A stretch of 18,242 nucleotides of DNA, from contig CAZFQG010000127.1 in NCBI GenBank assembly GCA_964520785.1, forward strand, positions 1 through 18,242, written 5' to 3'. The position numbers and the translations under genes were made by a program. A model generated the notes under the pieces. It was given only the letters and a program-made list of their open reading frames with translations, was not told the DNA's origin and ran no database searches. Position 1 is the first letter of the stretch; each line of letters begins with the position of its first letter. This stretch comes from CAZFQG01 sp964520785 (GTDB taxonomy: Bacteria; Planctomycetota; Planctomycetia; Pirellulales; Thermoguttaceae). Below, in pieces: positions 14,229 through 18,242 of the stretch.

Positions 14229-15266
14229 CTACTCGCACACCCACCGTGCCGCGTCTTTCGCCCAGTAGGTGAGGATACAGTCGGCGCCGGCGCGCTTGAT
14301 CGCGGTGAGCGATTCGAGGACCACGCCGCGCTCGTCGATCCAACCCTTCGCGGCGGCCGCTTTGACCATGCTGAACTCCCCGGAAACGTTGTACGCCGCG
14401 AGCGGCGTCTGGGGGAAGCGGTCCCGGATCGCCTTGATAATATCGAGGTACGCGAGTGCCGGCTTGACCATGACGATGTCGGCTCCTTCCGCCAAATCCA
14501 GTTCGACCTCGCGGAGTGCCTGCTCGGCGGGGGCCGCGTAATCCATCTGGTACGAGCGCCGATCGCCGGAGCGAGGTGCGCTTTCGGCCGCCTCGCGGAA
14601 CGGTCCGTAAAACGAGCTGGAATACTTGGCGGAGTAACTCATGATGGGAACGTGCTCGAAACGCGAAACATCCAGTTCGCGCCGGATCGCGGCGACCATG
14701 CCGTCCATCATTCCGCTCGGCGCGATCATATCCGCACCGGCCGCGGCGTGGACGACCGCTTGGCGCGCCAGAAGGTCGAGTGTGACGTCGTTTTCGACAT
14801 CCGGCCGGCCGGAACGTTCCGACAACGGTCCGCAATGTCCGTGGTCCGTATACTCGCATAAGCAAAGATCGGTAATCACGAGCAAGTCCCCGGCCGCCTT
14901 CCGGATCTCCCGGATCGCCCGCGGGATGATTCCGTCGGGCCGGAGCGCTTCGCTCCCGGCGGCATCCTTTTCCTTCGGAATACCGAACAGAATGACTCCC
15001 GCGAGTCCCAGTTCCGCGGCCTCTTCGACCTCTCTGGTCAACGTATCGGGCGAGAACTGATAGTTGCCGGGCATGGCGCCGATTTCGCGCCGCACTCCGC
15101 GCCCGTGACGAACGAAAAGGGGTAAAATGAAGTCGTCGGGTCGCAACCAGGTTCGCCGGACGAGCCGCCGTACCGCCGGATTCATGCGCAGGCGGCGCAG
15201 CCGCACGGTTGGAAAGCGGTCCCAATTCGCGTCGTTACCTTGGTGTGCCGTTGGATGATTCCTCAT
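14229..15266 (-). CDS. hemB: Porphobilinogen synthase (delta-aminolevulinic acid dehydratase)
   Basis: HemB joins two 5-aminolevulinate molecules to porphobilinogen, the second common step of tetrapyrrole (haem) synthesis, in the cytoplasm. The 345-residue length is close to the family's ~325-340. The zinc-type cysteine site DLCLCEYTDHGHC has Cys135, Cys137 and Cys145. The two active-site lysines are Lys214 in SYSAKYSS (the conserved K of S-A-K) and the Schiff-base Lys268 in IVMVKPAL. MIAPSGMMDGMV, SSFYGPFREA, YQMDYA and AAYNVSGEF also match. The first ~20 residues before RLRRLRMNP are family-variable. ATG 15266 has AGGA about 10 bases upstream. The gene lies 75 bases after the GYF-2 gene on the same strand and may share its transcript. 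No terminator with a T run is seen on the minus strand. Identity is firm. Confidence 0.96.
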   Translation of the reverse strand: MRNHPTAHQGNDANWDRFPTVRLRRLRMNPAVRRLVRRTWLRPDDFILPLFVRHGRGVRREIGAMPGNYQFSPDTLTREVEEAAELGLAGVILFGIPKEKDAAGSEALRPDGIIPRAIREIRKAAGDLLVITDLCLCEYTDHGHCGPLSERSGRPDVENDVTLDLLARQAVVHAAAGADMIAPSGMMDGMVAAIRRELDVSRFEHVPIMSYSAKYSSSFYGPFREAAESAPRSGDRRSYQMDYAAPAEQALREVELDLAEGADIVMVKPALAYLDIIKAIRDRFPQTPLAAYNVSGEFSMVKAAAAKGWIDERGVVLESLTAIKRAGADCILTYWAKDAARWVCE

Positions 15267-15341
15267 GTTCGTTCTTTTCCTGCAAATAAGTGAAAACCCC
15301 GGCCGCCCATGACGAGGAAGAACCCCTCCGCCGACAATGGT

Positions 15342-16649
15342 TCAGTCTTCCGGCCGCCGAACCGCGGCGCGGTCTTCTTCTTCGCCGAACTCCAGGGGCG
15401 CGGCGTCCGAACCATCGCCTCCGCCGATGGCGTCGATGTCCGCCATGATCTTCGAGACGTCGCCATCGGGATCCGCATCCGGATCGAAAGCCGGAGCCGC
15501 CGCGTCCGCGGTTCCTCCGCCGCCGGCGTCATCGTCGGTGGAGAACTCCTGGATCATCGAAACCGGAATCATGAATTCGACCAAACCACGCGATCCCAGA
15601 GCGATCCCGGGAAGTTTCAGGAAAAGGCGCCGGGCTTTGGAAACGGGCCGTTCAAACACGAGGACGTCAGTCGCCGGAGCATCCGAGTAGACTCCGGTCC
15701 TGTCGACTTGGCCCACGATGTTCGCCACGCGGAAACGCTTTAGCGGATACGCGTTATCAAGATCGTCCACGAGAGAGGTGTCGCGAAAGTTGCTCCATCC
15801 ATTGTACTCCAAACGCCTCGCGTCGTCCGCGCTTTTCAAAGACAGATTGACGATCAGGTAGGAGTCGGAAGGCCGAGCGAACCGGCCCGGCGCGCGTTCC
15901 AGCCGCGGAGGCCCCAGGAGAACGGAATCCACGGTGATTTCAACGCCCGAAAGGACCGCCGGTTTCCGCGTGGAGGCGTCGGTTGGCTCGCGGTCTTTCG
16001 AATCCGTTTGTTCCCCGGCGAGCCGGTCCGCGGCGGTCGCGGTCGCCGGCGAATCGCCGGAAACGCCCCCATCCGGAATCTTCCTTCTCGGGTCGCTTTC
16101 GAACGAAAGATCGATTTCGAGGTCAGAGCTGGAGGGCCCGTCCGCGGATGGTTTAACGATCCGAGTTGGTTCCGCCTCGCCGGAAGAGGGGGGCTTCGCC
16201 GGACGCGACGCGAGAAAGAGCCCCGCGAAAATCACCGCCACAAGGCTCACTCCGAGAAGAAGGACACGACGTCGAGTCTTGGCACGGTTCCGTTGTGCTC
16301 GCCACCGGGCCAATTGAACGCTATTCGTGGAGGTCGAAATGGAACTCGGTTGGTGCGTCCGTATCGGGATGGGGGGTATCGGAGGCGTCGGCCGGGCGGA
16401 CGGTTGCGTTCCGCCATTGACGCCCGAGAGGGGCAGGGCCGGAGGCTCCTTCAGAGGCGCCCCGGCCCGTTTGGGCGTGTCCTCGAAGATTCCTTTGACC
16501 GTCTCGGCGCGAACCCACGGTCCCTCGGTTCCTTTCCGGACGAAATCGTCGACGCGCAGCCATCCCTCCGCGGCCAGTTGTCTAACCTGTTTCGGCGTGA
16601 GTGGACCGGTTTCCGATCCTGCCAAATTGCAGTACCATTCGGCTGACAT
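15342..16649 (-). CDS. GYF-2 domain membrane protein with extracytoplasmic C-terminal domain
   Basis: From ATG 16649 the protein has 435 residues. It opens with a GYF_2 (DUF4339-type) domain at ~3-56: EWYCNLAGSETGPLT, a QVRQLAAEGWLRVDDFVRKG stretch, and EGPWVRAETV. A Pro-rich linker, a basic stop-transfer segment (RAKTRRR) and one membrane helix at ~129-147 follow. After a Ser/Asp-rich region, residues ~250-375 form a beta-rich domain (VEITVDSVLLG, SYLIVNLSLKS, VLVFERPVS, VEFMIPVSMI), similar in pattern to DUF4352-like Ig folds. The last ~60 residues are Asp/Gly/Ala-rich and acidic. GYF domains bind proline-rich peptides; the function here is unknown. ATG 16721 would add 24 residues before the GYF domain and is less likely; GGA lies 5 bases before the chosen start. 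It precedes hemB by 75 bases. Confidence 0.8.
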   Translation of the reverse strand: MSAEWYCNLAGSETGPLTPKQVRQLAAEGWLRVDDFVRKGTEGPWVRAETVKGIFEDTPKRAGAPLKEPPALPLSGVNGGTQPSARPTPPIPPIPIRTHQPSSISTSTNSVQLARWRAQRNRAKTRRRVLLLGVSLVAVIFAGLFLASRPAKPPSSGEAEPTRIVKPSADGPSSSDLEIDLSFESDPRRKIPDGGVSGDSPATATAADRLAGEQTDSKDREPTDASTRKPAVLSGVEITVDSVLLGPPRLERAPGRFARPSDSYLIVNLSLKSADDARRLEYNGWSNFRDTSLVDDLDNAYPLKRFRVANIVGQVDRTGVYSDAPATDVLVFERPVSKARRLFLKLPGIALGSRGLVEFMIPVSMIQEFSTDDDAGGGGTADAAAPAFDPDADPDGDVSKIMADIDAIGGGDGSDAAPLEFGEEEDRAAVRRPED

Positions 16650-16660
16650 GCTTATCCAAA

Positions 16661-16674
16661 CTCGCCAAGGCGAG
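16661..16674. repeat. Small inverted repeat upstream of the GYF-2 gene
   Basis: CTCGCC (16661-16666) and GGCGAG (16669-16674) are perfect arms around AA, 11 bases before the ATG at 16649. It could be an operator or a leader hairpin, or chance in GC-rich DNA. Confidence 0.3.
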
Positions 16675-16761
16675 ACCCTCCCCTCGACCAGGAACCGGCC
16701 GAGCAACGCGGAAAACGACATCCGCGACGTGATATCGTTGTCTCAAGCCCCCTCTCTAAGT

Positions 16762-17025
16762 TTATCGGATGTCCGGGTCTTTTGAAAACGCAATTAACGC
16801 GGCAACCGAGGCCGCGAGTTGAAATCCGCCGACAATCAGCGGATGGAGCGGCTTTTCCGGCACGGACACGGTCCGGCTCCAAAGTTCCTTTCTCTCCCAA
16901 CCGATTCGCGTACGGCGCCATTCCATCCGCGGCGGCGCGGACGCGGACGATTCGACGGAACCGTAGGAGACCCAGGTGAGGACACAAAGGAAACCGAGCA
17001 GAACCGAGAAGGCGATGATACGCAT
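16762..17025 (-). CDS. Small two-helix membrane protein, function unknown
   Basis: The 87-residue protein starts at ATG 17025 with a hydrophobic helix (RIIAFSVLLGFLCVLTWVSY, 2-21). A polar stretch rich in Trp and Arg follows (MEWRRTRIGWERKELW), then a second hydrophobic helix at ~64-81 and a short charged tail. The composition and the W-R-R-T-R-x-G-W-E-R stretch look like genuine coding sequence and resemble small conserved membrane proteins I associate with planctomycetes, but no function is known. The frame is open upstream to 17223, but that extension is basic and looks non-coding. No strong ribosome binding site is seen. It lies 112 bases before the GYF-2 gene on the same strand and diverges from the HDOD gene. 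Confidence 0.6.
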   Translation of the reverse strand: MRIIAFSVLLGFLCVLTWVSYGSVESSASAPPRMEWRRTRIGWERKELWSRTVSVPEKPLHPLIVGGFQLAASVAALIAFSKDPDIR

Positions 17026-17243
17026 TGGCCGAACGGTAGGAGGCGTCTGAAAAAGAATCGGAGGACGCTTTCCCTGTGTCGCAAAGAGGGGGCCAAGCGA
17101 TCGATGCAACCGAGAAACCCGCGCATGTCGTTGTGATGGAAGGAGTTGCGTCTTAAGAAGCGGGTTTCGGCGGTTGCGCGCGACGTTGCGAGAACTCAAC
17201 GGCGCGTTGCCGCGGTGCATCAAGGCCTTGCCGTCGGTTTTTC

Positions 17244-17272
17244 TTGCCCGGCGTTCCGTAATGGCCTATTTT
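17244..17272 (+). promoter_or_regulatory. Likely promoter of the HDOD gene
   Basis: TTGCCC (17244-17249) and TATTTT (17267-17272) are separated by exactly 17 bases. Transcription would start near 17279, giving a ~43-base leader with AAAAGGG ahead of GTG 17322. It lies in an otherwise gene-free stretch of ~296 bases (17026-17321) between divergent genes. Confidence 0.4.
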
Positions 17273-17321
17273 TACAAGACGGCTTCGACATGCATTCTCG
17301 CCAACAAAAGGGAAACGCACC

Positions 17322-18221
17322 GTGCAAAAGATCGACCTTAAGACCGTACTGGCCGGGGCCCAGTTGCCCGCGCTTCCACAGAGCGCGGTGAGCATTTTGA
17401 ACCTCTCACAGGACCCCGAAAACGGTCCCCAGGAATTCGCGGCACCGATTGAAGCCGATGAGGGGCTTGCCTGTCAGGTTCTGCGATTCGTCAATTCTTC
17501 ATATTTTGGGTTTTCTGGAAAAATCACTAGCGTCCGACTAGCCATAACGATGGTGGGCGTTCGGACCATCAAGAACTTCGCGCTTTGGAGCGCGGTCTTC
17601 AGTCTCCTTCCAAACCCCAAGTACGGGCCTTTCGACATCAACCGGTTGTGGCAGGATTCCTTGCGGCGCGCGTTGTTTGTCAGGAGTCTCTCGAACACGC
17701 TCGAACTGAAGAACGCGGACGAGGGGTTCTCGGCCGCACTCTTGCAGGACATGGCGCTTCCGATCCTCGCCAAGGCGATTCCTGGCGCCTACGCGAAGCT
17801 CTTAACCGCCCAACAGCGCAAGAGGGTGCGTCTGTCGAAGCTGGAGCAGGAAGTCTTCGGTTGGAATCACGCCGAGGCGGCCGTGGTCCTTGCCGAGCAA
17901 TGGAACCTCCCGGAACATTTCGCGGGGTTAATCCGGGACCACGTCAGGCCCAGTTGGAAGATGAAGGAGATCCAGAGCGTACCGGAGTGCTTCGTTGTCG
18001 CCCTCTCTTCGCTCCTTCCGACCGTGACCGAGGAAGGCTGGCCCGAGCAGGAGTTATTTGAAAAACGGCTCGCGAAGCTCCAAAAGGCCAATGTCGAAAT
18101 GCTGCCGAAACTGTTCGCGGAAATCGACAAGGGCTTCGAGGAACTCGCCCGCATCCTCCGCATCTCCGTTCCGGACCGGTCGATGGTCGATTATCTGGAA
18201 CCGGCCGAGGCGGTTTCCTAG
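17322..18221 (+). CDS. HDOD-domain signalling protein
   Basis: HDOD domains are HD-related output or regulatory modules found in bacterial signalling proteins; many have lost the metal-binding HD pair and are thought to act by protein binding. In the 299-residue product the domain spans about 13-210. It has LPALPQSAVSIL at 15-26, the helix CQVLRFVNSSYFG at 51-63, and VRLAITMVGVRTIKNFAL at 71-88. FSAALLQDMALPILA at 136-150 is where HD enzymes have H-D; here it is Gln-Asp, so hydrolase activity is unlikely. WNHAEAAVVLAEQWNLPEHF lies at 181-200. Residues 210-299 are helical without a recognised output domain. There is no signal peptide or membrane helix. The start is GTG 17322 with AAAAGGG upstream. 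It ends at TAG 18219-18221 near the window edge. Partner and pathway are unknown. Confidence 0.88.
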   Translation: MQKIDLKTVLAGAQLPALPQSAVSILNLSQDPENGPQEFAAPIEADEGLACQVLRFVNSSYFGFSGKITSVRLAITMVGVRTIKNFALWSAVFSLLPNPKYGPFDINRLWQDSLRRALFVRSLSNTLELKNADEGFSAALLQDMALPILAKAIPGAYAKLLTAQQRKRVRLSKLEQEVFGWNHAEAAVVLAEQWNLPEHFAGLIRDHVRPSWKMKEIQSVPECFVVALSSLLPTVTEEGWPEQELFEKRLAKLQKANVEMLPKLFAEIDKGFEELARILRISVPDRSMVDYLEPAEAVS

Positions 18222-18242
18222 AAATTCCCGTTTCGTTGTCTG

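Noticed and set aside
14173..15225. 350-codon minus-strand open frame overlapping hemB in another frame
   Set aside because: The hemB frame carries all active-site residues; this frame is Arg/Gly-rich noise.
1..18242. Search for CRISPR arrays, tRNAs, rRNAs, insertion sequences and phage genes
   Set aside because: No regularly spaced repeats, no tRNA arm sequences, no transposase or integrase motifs were seen by eye.

Overview
The window (18,242 bases, GC-rich) looks like chromosomal DNA of a planctomycete, most likely near the Pirellulales. This is inferred from gene content: an Omp85/BamA barrel of the type I associate with that group, a secreted protein with a CX4CHG motif behind an SH3-like N-terminus, a GYF-2-domain membrane protein, a two-helix NTF2-like membrane protein, and an HDOD protein. 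No rRNA, tRNA, CRISPR array, insertion sequence, integrase or phage gene was seen.

Left part (1-6785). On the minus strand lie the N-terminus of a 2-oxoacid dehydrogenase E1 beta subunit and, upstream of it, an in-frame chimera. The chimera joins the N-terminal part of the 16S rRNA dimethyladenosine transferase RsmA/KsgA to the last ~20 residues of what looks like an E1 alpha subunit, so most of both parent genes is missing. On the plus strand follow a complete FabH-type ketoacyl-ACP synthase III, oligoendopeptidase F, a Ste24-like M48 membrane protease, a GH97 glycosidase reduced to three pieces in three reading frames, and a small membrane protein. Two separate loci therefore carry large internal deletions with very short sequence matches at the junctions.

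Middle part (7077-13482). Five minus-strand genes form a probable operon, transcribed from right to left: a five-POTRA protein, an Omp85 barrel protein coupled to it by a GTGA stop/start overlap, a secreted CX4CHG protein, a PIG-L/LmbE deacetylase (ATGA overlap), and a double-SIS sugar-phosphate protein. The POTRA and barrel halves of BamA are thus separate polypeptides. The last two genes suggest a deacetylase plus isomerase/deaminase step in amino-sugar metabolism.

Right part (13483-18242). A ~750-base stretch without a recognisable intact gene ends in a plus-strand terminator-like hairpin. Then come hemB (porphobilinogen synthase), a GYF-2 membrane protein and a small two-helix membrane protein, all on the minus strand, and a divergent HDOD-domain signalling protein with a plausible promoter.

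The points most worth checking are the rsmA-E1 alpha chimera, the triple-fragment GH97 remnant, the split BamA, and the unexplained stretch before hemB.
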